Below are positions 16,326-26,109 of a stretch of DNA of 64,000 nucleotides, in pieces. A program made the position numbers and the translations under genes. Positions within the stretch are counted from its first letter, which is position 1. The number at the start of each line of letters is the position of its first letter. The notes below the pieces were generated by a model, which saw nothing but the letters and a program-made list of their open reading frames with translations, was not told where the DNA came from and did no database searches. The DNA is from Stutzerimonas stutzeri (lineage in GTDB: Bacteria > Pseudomonadota > Gammaproteobacteria > Pseudomonadales > Pseudomonadaceae), in the NCBI RefSeq assembly GCF_018138085.1, contig NZ_CP073105.1, positions 1,488,001-1,552,000 of the forward strand. The letters are read 5' to 3'.

Positions 16326-17309
16326 ATGAAATATCGCACCCAGTTCCGCTCAGGACTGCTGACCCTGCTGTTGGTCGCTTGCGCTGCGGCGGAAGCCGAT
16401 ACGCTGTCGATCAAAGCGGAAAACGACATCATCTCCTCGGGAAGCGATGGTCATTACAGCAACGGGCTTGAAGTGATCTGGGGCTTCGAGCCTGAACAGA
16501 ATCACTGGACTCGTAGTATTGCTGATCTCATCCCAGGGTGGTCGGAGAGCGCGGTGGACAACGTCGCCTACCGTTTCGGCCACCAGATATATACCCCCGA
16601 GGAAATCGAAAACCATGGACTGATAGGGGACGATCGCCCATATGCCGGGCTGATGTTCGCGGGGGTTTCGCTGTTTTCTGGCGTTCAGCATGAGGGCTGG
16701 CGTTCGGCCGAAGAACTGCACTTGGACGTCGGTATCGTCGGCCCGGCAGCAGGCGGCAAGCGGCTGCAGCGCGCCGTGCACAAGGTCACCGGAAGCGACG
16801 AGCCCAATGGCTGGGAGCATCAGCTGGATAACGAAGCCTTTGTCAATCTCGCCTACCAGCACCGCTGGTGGCTGCAGGAGCGTATAGGCGGGCTGGAACT
16901 GGAGTACGGCCCTAGCCTCGGCTTCTCGCTCGGAAATTTGTACACCTATGCATCTGCGAGCGTGGGGGCGAGGCTCGGACAGAACCTGCAGCGCAGCTTC
17001 AGCATTCCTTCGGTTACGCCAGGGCAAAGCGGTAGCCAGTACTTCCGCCCGGGTAGCGGGTTTGGGTGGTACGGCTTTGCCAATCTCGAGGGCCGCTATA
17101 TGGCGCAGAACATGCTACTTGACGGCAACACCTTTGAGGACAGTCATTCGGTGGATCGCCGCGACCAGGTCGGCGATGCCAAGCTTGGCATCGCACTGAC
17201 GTGGAGCCGCTGGCAACTGGCATTCGCCAGCGTCTGGCGCACTCGCGAGTTCAATGGGCAGCAGGAACACGACCATTTCGGTTCGATCACGCTCTCGACT
17301 TGGTTGTAA
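16326..17309 (+). CDS. LpxR-like lipid A deacylase (outer-membrane beta-barrel)
   Basis: 327 residues from the ATG at 16326; the frame is open further upstream, but a signal peptide (KYRTQFRSGLLTLLLVACAAAEA) begins here. The mature N-terminus KAENDIISSGSDGHYSNG matches the LpxR/DUF2219 motif END...YTNG that carries the catalytic Asn and Asp. A later His lies in RFGHQIYTPEEI and the family motif DDRPYAGLMF follows. LpxR removes 3'-acyloxyacyl chains from lipid A in the outer membrane. The C-terminus ends in beta-strand-like LSTWL. Its neighbours downstream are other envelope-lipid candidates. Confidence 0.85.
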   Translation: MKYRTQFRSGLLTLLLVACAAAEADTLSIKAENDIISSGSDGHYSNGLEVIWGFEPEQNHWTRSIADLIPGWSESAVDNVAYRFGHQIYTPEEIENHGLIGDDRPYAGLMFAGVSLFSGVQHEGWRSAEELHLDVGIVGPAAGGKRLQRAVHKVTGSDEPNGWEHQLDNEAFVNLAYQHRWWLQERIGGLELEYGPSLGFSLGNLYTYASASVGARLGQNLQRSFSIPSVTPGQSGSQYFRPGSGFGWYGFANLEGRYMAQNMLLDGNTFEDSHSVDRRDQVGDAKLGIALTWSRWQLAFASVWRTREFNGQQEHDHFGSITLSTWL

Positions 17310-17364
17310 TTCATATGCGAGGTGTACCCACCCAAGTAAACCGCCCCATTAGGAAGAATTGGTA

Positions 17365-17535
17365 ATGGACGAATTGAACGTGATGCTTTTCATTTTGCTG
17401 GTGGCGTTTCTGACGATGACGGTCGGGTTTGCCGCGCGCGAAAGGGATTGGGGGGCTGCATTGATCGGGTTGGGCATCGTCGGTGTGATGTCGGTGCTGG
17501 GATACAAGATGTACATCACCTTTGGCGGAGCGTGA
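17365..17535 (+). CDS. Small two-helix membrane protein, 56 aa
   Basis: A 56-codon ORF (ATG 17365, TGA 17533-17535) has AGGAAG upstream. The protein begins MDELNVMLFILLVAFLTMTVG, a clear transmembrane helix. A short basic/acidic loop (AARERDWG) and a second helix (ALIGLGIVGVMSVLGYKMYI) follow. The hairpin layout and clean Shine-Dalgarno make it a credible gene. It ends 7 bases before the likely GTG start of the large hydrolase, so it is probably co-transcribed with the hydrolase and DUF4105 genes. No function is known to me. Confidence 0.65.
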   Translation: MDELNVMLFILLVAFLTMTVGFAARERDWGAALIGLGIVGVMSVLGYKMYITFGGA

Positions 17536-17542
17536 GAGCACC

Positions 17543-19627
17543 GTGTCTTTGGCGAATAAACCAATTCGGTGTTCCGGCGCGAGTCTCTCAGACTGCATTG
17601 AGGTATCCGTGCTCCGGTTGGACGCTTCCTCGGCCAAATTTTCGAAGACGCTTAGCTTGAATGTTCAACTAGTTCTGCTTTGCGGGCGGCGTTATGCCGG
17701 GACGTTGTGGCAGGGGGCATTTCTCCTGCTTCTGCTCCTGATGCTGGGCGGCTGCGCCGGGGTCAAGGTATCCGCCCTTGAAACCAGGGACTACATGTCC
17801 CTGCGCCGCGGGGATGTGCTGAGCACGGGGCGACTCAGCACTTCGGTGGGTGCCGCGCTGCAGGTGGTTGGTATCGACCGGGACGAATGTACGGCAGCCG
17901 CTGAAGTCTGCCTTCGAACGCTGGGCAAGTCGAAGGCTTTAGGTGACGAGCAGCGCCTGTCGGTATTGGCCGAGCTCTGGCTGCAGGAGGCGTTGCGGTT
18001 GGATCGATTGGACCATAGTGATGCACAGACCGACGCCATGCTGGATGCGTATCTGGAAAGTGCCCGGCACGCCTACGCTTATCTATTCATGACCGAGCGC
18101 ACATTGGGGCAGAGGGCCTTGGATGACCGCCAGACCCAGGTTCGCGATTATTACAATTTCTCTGTGCAACAGGCGTTGACCGGACTGTTTGAGCGTTATC
18201 GGGGCAATCCGCCGGAGACTGGCGAAGGCAAGGGCGTCTTCGTGATGCAGAACGGTCGTTGGCAGATTCAGGGTACGGTTGGCGATGTTCGCCTAGCCGG
18301 CGGCCGAGACCTGCCGAAGGCGTTGATACCGGCTGCTTCTCTTTCATTCAAGGGCTTACGAAACCAGTATCGACGCGACGGTCTGGGGGCCGAATTGGTC
18401 GCGATGACAGACCGCCGGGTCGTGACGAAGGACAGCGCGGAACTGGCCTGGAGCGAGACGCCGTTTCCCGCCGTCACCGCGGTGGTGAGTTTTCCGGGGA
18501 CAACCCTGGACGAGGTTCTGAGCACGCAAAAGGTACATATCGTCGGTTACGACCCTTTTCGCCAGAATAGCATCTCGCTAGCCGGGCGCGAGATCCCACT
18601 GGCGGGCAGCTTCACATCTGGCTACGGGCTCTGGCTGGCCCGTTCGGGATTTGCTACCCAGTCGTTGCTGACCTTGGTGGGCAGGGGCGAGGTACTGGAA
18701 AAGCCGCATGTCTATCTGATGCAGCCCTATGATCCGAATCGCCGAATCATTGTCATGCTCCATGGCCTGGCCAGCAGTCCGGAAGCCTGGATCAATGTCG
18801 CCAACGAGGTGTTGGGTGACGAAACCTTGCGGCAGCACTACCAAATCTGGCAGGTGTATTACCCGACCAACGCGCCGTTGGCATTCAACAACAAAGCGAT
18901 CCGTACGGCCATTGAACAGACCCTTGAGCACTTCGATCCGAGCGGAACGGCCCAGGCCTCTCGGGATATGGTGGTGATTGGGCACAGCATGGGTGGGGTG
19001 CTGTCGCGGCTGATGCTGTCGTCTTCCGGGGATCGACTGTGGGACGCCCTGCTGGAGAGGTATCCGCTCCATGGGCGCAGGCTCGAGCGGGTGCAGAAGG
19101 AGGTCGGCCCCTATGTGAGGTTTGAGCCCTTGCCCGACGTCAGCCGTGCGATTTTCGTCGCGGCGCCTCACCGCGGCACGCCTTTCGCCGAGAACCGCAT
19201 TTCGCGCTGGGCTGCGGGCCTGGTCAAGCTGCCGGTCTCGGTGCTCGGGCGGATCACAGACGTCGCGCAGTTACTGGTCGTCCCGGATTCGGCCGATGCC
19301 GAGGTGCTGACCCGGCCAGTCAACAGCATCGATAACCTCAGCAGCAACGATCCTTTCGTCAGGCTGAGTGCTGAGCTGCCCATCTCGCCTATGGTCCGCT
19401 ACCACTCGATCATCGGCAACTACACCCCCGCGCTGTCACTGCTGGATTCCAGCGATGGTGTGGTGCCGTATTCCAGCTCTCATCTGGCTGGGGCGGAGTC
19501 GGAAATCGTAATTCCTTTCGGCCATAGTGTGCAGGAGACTCCCGAAGCCATCATGGAAATTCGCCGCATCCTGCACGTTCATCTACAGCAGGCAGACGGC
19601 GACCGGTTCGCAAGACCGGCGCCATGA
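17543..19627 (+). CDS. Large lipoprotein-like alpha/beta hydrolase
   Basis: About 694 residues if it starts at GTG 17543, with GGCGGAG upstream; a TTG near 17705 giving a shorter leader is possible because no early in-frame ATG exists. A hydrophobic stretch ending LMLGGCAG (near residue 73) is a good lipobox. A roughly 320-residue N-terminal region of unknown fold follows. The C-terminal half is an alpha/beta hydrolase: MLHGLASSPEAWINVANE, the nucleophile elbow VIGHSMGGVLSRLML near residue 479, AAPHRGTPFAENRI, and SSDGVVPYSSSHLAGAESE with a later GHSVQETPEA histidine. It is therefore a probable lipase or esterase anchored in the envelope. The stop overlaps the DUF4105 ATG (ATGA), indicating a tight functional link. 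Confidence 0.82.
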   Translation: MSLANKPIRCSGASLSDCIEVSVLRLDASSAKFSKTLSLNVQLVLLCGRRYAGTLWQGAFLLLLLLMLGGCAGVKVSALETRDYMSLRRGDVLSTGRLSTSVGAALQVVGIDRDECTAAAEVCLRTLGKSKALGDEQRLSVLAELWLQEALRLDRLDHSDAQTDAMLDAYLESARHAYAYLFMTERTLGQRALDDRQTQVRDYYNFSVQQALTGLFERYRGNPPETGEGKGVFVMQNGRWQIQGTVGDVRLAGGRDLPKALIPAASLSFKGLRNQYRRDGLGAELVAMTDRRVVTKDSAELAWSETPFPAVTAVVSFPGTTLDEVLSTQKVHIVGYDPFRQNSISLAGREIPLAGSFTSGYGLWLARSGFATQSLLTLVGRGEVLEKPHVYLMQPYDPNRRIIVMLHGLASSPEAWINVANEVLGDETLRQHYQIWQVYYPTNAPLAFNNKAIRTAIEQTLEHFDPSGTAQASRDMVVIGHSMGGVLSRLMLSSSGDRLWDALLERYPLHGRRLERVQKEVGPYVRFEPLPDVSRAIFVAAPHRGTPFAENRISRWAAGLVKLPVSVLGRITDVAQLLVVPDSADAEVLTRPVNSIDNLSSNDPFVRLSAELPISPMVRYHSIIGNYTPALSLLDSSDGVVPYSSSHLAGAESEIVIPFGHSVQETPEAIMEIRRILHVHLQQADGDRFARPAP

Positions 19628-20616
19628 CCTGGCGTTTTTATCCGCGGATACTGGCTTCGCTAGCAATGCTGCTGGCTACAGCCTGGGGCGCCATGGCGTT
19701 GTGGTACCAGTTGCCGATGACCGCAGCGGGCAAGAGCGCGTCGATTGCTCTGTGGTGCCTCCTTGCCTCGACGCTGCTCATCGCGCTCTGGCGGCTGCGG
19801 CCCTGGATAGCGATCTGCGGCTATCTGTCCCTGTTTGCGCTATTGCAGGTCTGGTGGAGCTCCTTGGAACCCTCGAACCATCGGGTCTGGACCGACGATC
19901 TGATAAAAATGACCTACGGGCGTGCGGACGGCAGTCAGGTAACCTTGCACAACGTGCGCAATTTCGACTGGCGTAGCGACGAGGACTATGATGCTCGCTG
20001 GGAAACACGCCGCTATGATCTGGACCGGCTGGCCTCGATCGATCTGGCGACTTCCTACTGGGGCATGCCGGCGATCGCACACGTACTGGTGTCATTCGGT
20101 TTCGATGACGGCCGGTTCCTTGTGTTCACCGTGGAGATCCGTAAGGAGCGCGGCGAACGCTATTCCGAGATCGGTGGGTTCTTCAAGCAGTTCGAGCTCA
20201 GTATCGTGGCTACGGACGAGAGGGATGCGCTGCGGGTGCGCACAAACGTCCGCGGCGAGGATGTCTATCTCTACCGGGTGAATATGCCTCCGGACGCAAT
20301 GCGCGAGCTGTTCCTGTCCTATCTCGAACAGGCCAACCAATTGAACAAAACAGCGCGGTTCTACAATACCGTTACTGCCAACTGCACCACTATCGTCTTC
20401 GATATGATGCGGCAAATAGTCAGCGGATTGCCGTTTGATTACAGACTGCTGCTCACAGGCTATCTACCCGGATATCTCCAGGATGTCGGCGGTTTGGAGC
20501 AGAGTTTCAGCCTACAGGAGTTGCGCCAGCGGGGACGAATAACCGAACGGGCTCGGCGGGCAGGTGACGATACGGACTTTTCCCGGTTGATCCGCGAGGG
20601 TGTGCCTGGGTGGTGA
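19624..20616 (+). CDS. DUF4105 (Lnb N-terminal-type) membrane/periplasmic protein
   Basis: 330 residues with three hydrophobic N-terminal helices (ILASLAMLLATAWGAMALWY, SIALWCLLASTLLIALW and WIAICGYLSLFALLQVWW). A periplasmic DUF4105 domain follows. Family landmarks are VTLHNVRNFDWRSDEDYDARWE, a conserved His in AIAHVLVSFGF, and YNTVTANCTT with the conserved Cys. A Cys/His pair of this kind suggests thiol-based acyl or peptide chemistry. From memory, the domain is now linked with lipoprotein N-acylation (Lnb) in Bacteroides. It overlaps the upstream lipoprotein-like hydrolase by four bases. Function here is inferred only from family and context. Confidence 0.82.
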   Translation: MTWRFYPRILASLAMLLATAWGAMALWYQLPMTAAGKSASIALWCLLASTLLIALWRLRPWIAICGYLSLFALLQVWWSSLEPSNHRVWTDDLIKMTYGRADGSQVTLHNVRNFDWRSDEDYDARWETRRYDLDRLASIDLATSYWGMPAIAHVLVSFGFDDGRFLVFTVEIRKERGERYSEIGGFFKQFELSIVATDERDALRVRTNVRGEDVYLYRVNMPPDAMRELFLSYLEQANQLNKTARFYNTVTANCTTIVFDMMRQIVSGLPFDYRLLLTGYLPGYLQDVGGLEQSFSLQELRQRGRITERARRAGDDTDFSRLIREGVPGW

Positions 20617-20800
20617 GGTGCGGCCAGCATTCGTTGCGCACCAGAGCCTAACCTCTGTGCTAGACCTGCCGGTGCCCCTAAGCCAAGAAAATGCCGGCTT
20701 CGTCGAGGGACCTTACATTGGCTAAGCGCCACCGCTCGAGTTGAAGGTATTCGTCGATGACGATTCTGTTGACGCTTGACGACGACCCGGATCGCAATTG

Positions 20801-20854
20801 ATTCCCTGAGCGCGCTGCTGAGGGAATCCCTGCTTCTTCAGCGCGTCAGGGAAT
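20801..20854. repeat. Nested inverted repeat between convergent genes
   Basis: ATTCCCTGAGCGCGCTG (20801-20817) pairs with CAGCGCGTCAGGGAAT (20839-20854), with one base missing. A smaller hairpin inside uses GATTCCCT/AGGGAATC. It lies in the 294-base gap between the DUF4105 gene and the convergent arcC. There is no T-tract, so a REP-like or transcript-end structure is more likely than a simple terminator. Confidence 0.55.
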
Positions 20855-20910
20855 GGCCGGAGAATGAAGGCAAATCGCCCTCGCTCAGTTTCTACTCGAA
20901 TATCTTATTT

Positions 20911-21825
20911 TCAGTTTAAACGTCCCCGGATTCTAGTGCCGGCGCTGCCCTGTAAAATACCTACCGCATCTTCCAATCTGCCGATGCCGCTGAATCCTCC
21001 GAATTCGGCAAAGTCGGCTGCAGCGGCCAGTTTGGGCCCCATGGAACCGGCAGGCAGATCGAGTGCACACCCCTCCTCCACGCTCAGGTTGCTGATCGCC
21101 GCTGCGCTGTCTTTGCCGAAATCCCGATAGATCGCATCGACATCGGTCAGCAGCAGCAGGGCATCGGCTTGGAGTTGTCGCGCCAGCAGGGCGCTGGCCG
21201 CGTCCTTATCAATGACCGCTTCAATACCTATCGTACTACCGTCTTCGCGGCGGAGTATGGGGATGCCCCCGCCGCCTGCGCAGATCACCACCACGCCCTG
21301 CTCCAATAGCAACTTGATCACCCGCATGTCGGTAATTTCCAGCGGCCTGGGTGACGGCACCACTCTGCGCCATTTATCGCCATCCTGGGCGATGTGCCAG
21401 CCGGCAGTTTTGGCCCGGCATTCGGCTTCGGCCCGTTCATACACGGGTCCAATGAATTTGGTCGGGTTATCGAACGCTGGGTCATGCTGATCCACCACCA
21501 CCTGGGTCAGCAATGTGGCTACTGGTCGGTCGTGATTCAGCGCATTCTCCAGCTCCTGTTCGATGACGTAGCCAATCATGCCTTCAGTTTCAGCCCCCAA
21601 CATATCTAGGGGATAGGCCTCGTCGGGTTTGTAGGCAGCGCCCTGCAAAGCCAGAAGCCCCACTTGGGGGCCGTTGCCATGGGTAATGACCAGTTGATGG
21701 CCAGCCTGCACGACGGCAGCCAGGCCTTGGGCGGCGACTCGCACATTGGCACGCTGGGTACGCGCGGTCAGAGGTTCACCGCGCTTCAAGAGGGCGTTGC
21801 CGCCCAAGGCTGCGACTACCAGCAT
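20911..21825 (-). CDS. arcC: Carbamate kinase
   Basis: 304 residues, full length for ArcC. The amino-acid-kinase fold is shown by [15 protein letters not shown] at the N-terminus, [53 protein letters not shown] and the C-terminal [13 protein letters not shown]. It transfers phosphate from carbamoyl phosphate to ADP, the ATP-yielding last step of the arginine deiminase pathway in the cytoplasm. The gene follows arcB with a single base between stop and start and ends the minus-strand arc operon. Confidence 0.97.
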   Translation of the reverse strand: MLVVAALGGNALLKRGEPLTARTQRANVRVAAQGLAAVVQAGHQLVITHGNGPQVGLLALQGAAYKPDEAYPLDMLGAETEGMIGYVIEQELENALNHDRPVATLLTQVVVDQHDPAFDNPTKFIGPVYERAEAECRAKTAGWHIAQDGDKWRRVVPSPRPLEITDMRVIKLLLEQGVVVICAGGGGIPILRREDGSTIGIEAVIDKDAASALLARQLQADALLLLTDVDAIYRDFGKDSAAAISNLSVEEGCALDLPAGSMGPKLAAAADFAEFGGFSGIGRLEDAVGILQGSAGTRIRGRLN

Positions 21826-21826
21826 G

Positions 21827-22828
21827 TCAGGCTCCCAGGGTGGCGACCAGCACCGCCTTGATGGTGTGCATACGGTTTTCCGCCTGATCGAAGACGATCG
21901 AGGCGGGGCTTTCGAAGACCTCGTCGGTGACTTCCATGGCGTCGATACCGAACTTCTGCTGAACCTCTTTGCCGAGGGTGGTTTCGGTGTTATGGAAGGC
22001 CGGTAGGCAATGCATGAAGTGCACCCGCGGGTTGCCGGTTTTCTCCATCAGCGCGGAATTGACCTGATAGGGCAGCAGCAACTTGATCCGCTCCGCCCAT
22101 TTTTCATCGGGCTCGCCCATGGACACCCAGACATCGGTATAGACGAAATCGACACCAGCTACCGCGCTGTCGATATCCTCAGTGATCGTGATCCGGGCAC
22201 CGGTGGTGCTGGCAATCCGCTGGGCTTCCTGTTGGATATCATCGTGCGGCCAGCAGGCCTTTGGGGCGCACAGGCGTACGTCCATACCCATTTTGGCGCC
22301 GCCGATCAGCAGGCTGTCACCCATGTTGTTGGCGGCATCACCAATGAAGACATAGGACATGTCACGCAGTGGCTTTTCCACGTGCTCCTGCATGGTCAGA
22401 AAGTCAGCCAGGATCTGCGTAGGGTGAAATTCATCCGTCAAGCCGTTGTAGACCGGCACGCCCGCATGCTCGGCCAACTCCTCGACCACTGCCTGGCCAA
22501 AGCCTCGGTATTCGATGGCATCATAGACGCGCCCCAGCACCCGGGCGGTGTCCTTAACTGATTCCTTGTGACCAATATGGGTGCCGGTCGGCCCGAGATA
22601 AGTGACTTTGGCACCTTGATCAAAGGCCGCCACCTCGAAGCCTACCCGGGTGCGGGTGGAGTCCTTTTCGAAGATTAGAGCGATTTCCTTGCCACACAAC
22701 TGCGGCACTTCGGTGCCGGCATACTTGGCCGCTTTCAAGTCGGCTGCCAATTTCAGCAGAAAACCGATTTCGCGCGGGCTGAAATCCCGCAGCGTGAGAA
22801 AGTGTCGGCTTTTCAGATTGAAGGCCAT
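21827..22828 (-). CDS. arcB: Ornithine carbamoyltransferase, catabolic
   Basis: 333 residues from the second ATG at 22828: the AAGGAG sequence is only one base from the ATG at 22834 but well spaced for this one, and MAFN is the usual Pseudomonas ArcB start. The carbamoyl-phosphate motif is DSTRTR, followed by [15 protein letters not shown]. The ornithine-binding [10 protein letters not shown] lies near the C-terminus. It converts citrulline and phosphate to ornithine and carbamoyl phosphate. Its position between arcA and arcC, and the difference from the anabolic ArgF at 50268, support the catabolic role. Confidence 0.96.
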   Translation of the reverse strand: MAFNLKSRHFLTLRDFSPREIGFLLKLAADLKAAKYAGTEVPQLCGKEIALIFEKDSTRTRVGFEVAAFDQGAKVTYLGPTGTHIGHKESVKDTARVLGRVYDAIEYRGFGQAVVEELAEHAGVPVYNGLTDEFHPTQILADFLTMQEHVEKPLRDMSYVFIGDAANNMGDSLLIGGAKMGMDVRLCAPKACWPHDDIQQEAQRIASTTGARITITEDIDSAVAGVDFVYTDVWVSMGEPDEKWAERIKLLLPYQVNSALMEKTGNPRVHFMHCLPAFHNTETTLGKEVQQKFGIDAMEVTDEVFESPASIVFDQAENRMHTIKAVLVATLGA

Positions 22829-22846
22829 TGCCATGCTCCTTGGGGA

Positions 22847-24076
22847 TCAGATTGCGTCGCGTATGGTCGGGCAGCTCATGCAGCGTCCACCGCCCCGACC
22901 CCGGCCCAGCTCTGCGCCGGGGACTTTTAGTACTTCGATTCCGGCCATTTCCAGAGCGGCGTTGGTATCGTCATTACGGTCATAGCCAATGACCACACCC
23001 GGACTCAGGGCCAGCACGTTGTTGCCATCATTCCACTGCTCGCGCTCTCGCTCGGCAGGCGTGTCCCCCCCAGTCGGGATCACGGTGAGAGATTCATAGC
23101 CGAGCACCTCCGCGACGACGTCGAACATCGGCCGTGGATCCTGGTTGAACGTCAGGTGCTTGCTGCCCGTGCCGGGGCGCAGGTCATAACAGACCATTTG
23201 ATCCGCGACTTCCTTGAAGGCGGTAACGACATTGCCGCCGCAGAAGGTAAACACCGTATCCAGGTGCATGGCTGCGCGGCTTTTGGGAATCTGGCAGGCC
23301 ACTACGCGATTGACCGTGCCGCGCTCGAACAGGGCATTGGCCAACTGTCCGATCGCCTGGGGGGATGAACGCTCGCCCATGCCGACCAGCACGGTGCCAT
23401 TGCCGACCGGCATGATGTCCCCGCCTTCCAGAGTGGCCAACGCGTGATCCTTGAGCGGGTCGCCCCATAGCAACTCGACCTTGCCGGAAAATGTTGGATG
23501 AAACCGATAGACGGCCGCCATCAGCAGGGTTTCTGGCTTGCGGGCGGCCCAGTACATGGGGTTCAGGGTGACGCCACCGTAGATCCAGGCGCTGTTGTCG
23601 CGGGTAAACAGGAAGTTCGGAAGGGGCGGCAGGACAAAGCCATAAGGCCCCAAGTGGTTGCCGAACAGACCGCTCGGATCGAATGGCAGATCATTCACCT
23701 GCAAGCCACCGATCAGGAAGTCGGCTAGGGTGTGCCCTAGCAGTTCGTCCATCCAGGCCCGCAAATCAGACACCATGCCGACGCCGATATGATTCCAGCT
23801 GATCCGGTGGTCAAGGATCCATCTTCGCGCTTCGGCGATGTCGAGGGTTTCGGCCAGCAGTTGATTGACGTCCAGCACCTCCACCCCTCGGGCACGCATC
23901 AGGTTCGCGAATACATCGTGATCCTTTTGCGCCTGCTTGACCCAGAACACATCATCAAACAACAGGGCGTCACAATTGCTGGGCGTTAACCTGCGATGGG
24001 CAAGGCCGGGTCGACAAACGATGACTTGCCGCAGAATACCTGTCTCGGAGTGAACACCAAGAGCATGTTCAGACAT
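22847..24076 (-). CDS. arcA: Arginine deiminase
   Basis: 409 residues from the ATG at 24076 (GAGG six bases upstream; an in-frame ATG at 24088 lacks one). The guanidino-group enzyme signatures are present: [24 protein letters not shown] near the N-terminus, [16 protein letters not shown] [37 protein letters not shown], and the catalytic-cysteine C-terminus [14 protein letters not shown]. It hydrolyses arginine to citrulline and ammonia. It is the second gene of the operon, 23 bases after the transporter gene. Confidence 0.97.
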   Translation of the reverse strand: MSEHALGVHSETGILRQVIVCRPGLAHRRLTPSNCDALLFDDVFWVKQAQKDHDVFANLMRARGVEVLDVNQLLAETLDIAEARRWILDHRISWNHIGVGMVSDLRAWMDELLGHTLADFLIGGLQVNDLPFDPSGLFGNHLGPYGFVLPPLPNFLFTRDNSAWIYGGVTLNPMYWAARKPETLLMAAVYRFHPTFSGKVELLWGDPLKDHALATLEGGDIMPVGNGTVLVGMGERSSPQAIGQLANALFERGTVNRVVACQIPKSRAAMHLDTVFTFCGGNVVTAFKEVADQMVCYDLRPGTGSKHLTFNQDPRPMFDVVAEVLGYESLTVIPTGGDTPAEREREQWNDGNNVLALSPGVVIGYDRNDDTNAALEMAGIEVLKVPGAELGRGRGGGRCMSCPTIRDAI

Positions 24077-24099
24077 GTGCAACCTCATTTATCAGGGAA

Positions 24100-25545
24100 T
24101 TACAGGAAGACACCGATGCTGATCACCAAGGTGATGAACACGGTCAGTATCGCCAGCAAGGGCCAGATGAATACGAGCCAGCGGTCATAGGAGACCCGAC
24201 CTATGGCCAGGCCGCCGATCACCACCGCGAAGGTCGGGTTGATGAGATTCACCAGGCCGTTGGCTGATTGATAAGCCGTCACCACCAGGTCGCGGCTGAC
24301 ATTGGCAAAGTCCGCCAGGGGGGCAAGAATGGGCATCGACAGTACGGCAAGGCCGGATGACGAAGGCACGAGGAAGCTCATGCCTGTCTCGATCCAGAAC
24401 ATCAAGTTGATGAAGCCCAGTTCCGACATGTCGGCCAGGCGCATTTCAGCGCTGTGCAGAATCGTGTCGGCAATCATGCCCTGCTCCATGATGACAACGA
24501 TGCCTCGCGCCAGACCAACGACCAGAGCCACCCCAAGCAGATCACGGGCACCGTCTACGAAGCTGCCGGTCAGCTTTTTCTCGCCTAGGCGGGCGACAAG
24601 GCCGGCGACGATCGCAGCACCTAGGAACAGTGCGCCCATCTTGTCCATCCACCAGCCCTGGGAGGAAACGCCCCAGATCATGACCACAAAGGTCAGTGCA
24701 AAGATCGACAGGACCAGTTTCTGGGTCAGGCTCAGCTTGACGTCGTCTAAATCGTCATGCCCCTGTAGAAAAATTTTGCGGTGGGCATCGCGCTGTTTGG
24801 CTACCACGGAGCGCGAAGGGTCGGCCTTGACTCGTTTGGCATAGCGCATCACGTAGGCGGCACAGATCACCAGCCCACCTACCAGCAGCACTAGACGCAG
24901 CAGCATGCCGTCCGTAAAGGGAATGCTCGCCGCATTGGAGGCGATGACGGTGGCGAATGGATTGATGGTCGAGCCCAGCACGCCGACTCCGGCGCCGATC
25001 AGAATCACCGCTACCCCGGTCACCGCATCGTAGCCGGCGGCAATGACGATCGGAATCAGAATGCCGTAAAACGCAAGGGTTTCCTCGGCCATGCCGTAAG
25101 TCGTGCCGCCAAGCGCGAACAGCGTCATCAGGATCGGAATCATCCAGATCTCTCGGCCTTCCAGATGTTGCATGACGCTGCGTATACCGGTGTCGATCGC
25201 ACCGGTGGCATTTATTACCCCGAGAAAGCCGCCCAGAAACAGCACGAACAGCGCCACGTCGATGGCGTTGGCGACATAGCTTTCTGGATCATAAAAACCC
25301 GCAATGGGAGCCAGCATGACGTCCATAAAGCCCTGGGGGATGGGCTCGACCACTTGGTAAGTCCCTGGCACAGCCACTTCACGACCGACCTCTTCATTCA
25401 TCACCCGCTCATACTTTCCGGCGGGAATAACCCAGCTCAGCGCAGCAACTAGGACGATCAGTAGCAGCAGGATGGTATAGGCCGTTGGAAAGCGGCTTGT
25501 CAGATCCTCTTCCGGGTTTTGCGAGGTAGTGTTTTCTTCAGCCAT
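24100..25545 (-). CDS. YfcC-family transporter, probable arginine/ornithine antiporter
   Basis: 481 residues from the ATG at 25545, chosen because GAAGGAGAG precedes it; the longer open frame upstream has no membrane character. The protein shows about a dozen hydrophobic segments, starting FPTAYTILLLLIVLVAALSWVIPAGKYE. Landmarks such as GGTTYGMAEETLAFY and GVLGSTINPFATVIAS fit the YfcC/COG1288 family. Canonical Pseudomonas ArcD belongs to the APC superfamily instead; a YfcC-type partner is known from Streptococcus arc loci. Position as the first gene of the arc operon implies arginine/ornithine exchange. No gene symbol is given because the family differs from classical ArcD. Confidence 0.85.
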   Translation of the reverse strand: MAEENTTSQNPEEDLTSRFPTAYTILLLLIVLVAALSWVIPAGKYERVMNEEVGREVAVPGTYQVVEPIPQGFMDVMLAPIAGFYDPESYVANAIDVALFVLFLGGFLGVINATGAIDTGIRSVMQHLEGREIWMIPILMTLFALGGTTYGMAEETLAFYGILIPIVIAAGYDAVTGVAVILIGAGVGVLGSTINPFATVIASNAASIPFTDGMLLRLVLLVGGLVICAAYVMRYAKRVKADPSRSVVAKQRDAHRKIFLQGHDDLDDVKLSLTQKLVLSIFALTFVVMIWGVSSQGWWMDKMGALFLGAAIVAGLVARLGEKKLTGSFVDGARDLLGVALVVGLARGIVVIMEQGMIADTILHSAEMRLADMSELGFINLMFWIETGMSFLVPSSSGLAVLSMPILAPLADFANVSRDLVVTAYQSANGLVNLINPTFAVVIGGLAIGRVSYDRWLVFIWPLLAILTVFITLVISIGVFL

Positions 25546-25697
25546 GGTGGCTCTCCTTCTCTGTGGCCTCACTGAAGACTGCGATAGCGAAGCTAGTGGT
25601 GCCGGTAGATCGGCAGTGATCCTTTCGATCAACGGTAGCGGGGAGATAAAAAACCGTCCAGTCGTTTGTTTTAGTGGCCGGCGTAAATGGCTCGGAG

Positions 25698-25711
25698 TTG
25701 ATATAGATCTA
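25698..25711 (-). promoter_or_regulatory. Candidate ANR/FNR box upstream of the arc operon
   Basis: TTGATATAGATCTA matches the ANR/FNR consensus TTGAT-N4-ATCAA with one mismatch. It lies about 153 bases upstream of the transporter ATG. A weak -10-like CTAAAA (minus strand, 25669-25674) is at the distance expected for an activator bound near -41. ANR control of arc operons by low oxygen is established in Pseudomonas. The rest of the 25546-26109 gap shows no gene. Confidence 0.5.
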
Positions 25712-26109
25712 TCGATTGAGCAACAAATGCGGGAGTAGCATTCCTTCAAGCATCCCAGCTTTGCTGTGAGCATGGGGCGCGTAGCCAATGGCAATTGATA
25801 GCAGAGGTGAGGACAACGGCACCATCGCCGTCGGCGGGCCTAGCTCTCCGCCAGAGGTACTAAAGAGAGAGGGGTATACCGTTGTAGTTGAGGTGACCGC
25901 ATCGGTTTGAATTCAGCGGCAATGGCTGGGAGGGTTAACCTGGAATGTAGACGTTTTTCGGAAACTGGATCTGGAGCGCACACGACAGCGTTATTGAACG
26001 CCCGCAGAAACTGGCGAGCCAAGTTCTGATCGGGGGCGATCAGATCCTATCAGTCAACACTTGCTTCGCACGATACGAGCATTTGTTTCCGAGTACACGC
26101 GGCAGCCAG

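Noticed and set aside
25614..25632. TGATC-N5-GATCA palindrome as the ANR site
   Set aside because: The spacing does not fit TTGAT-N4-ATCAA; the site at 25698 is the better match.
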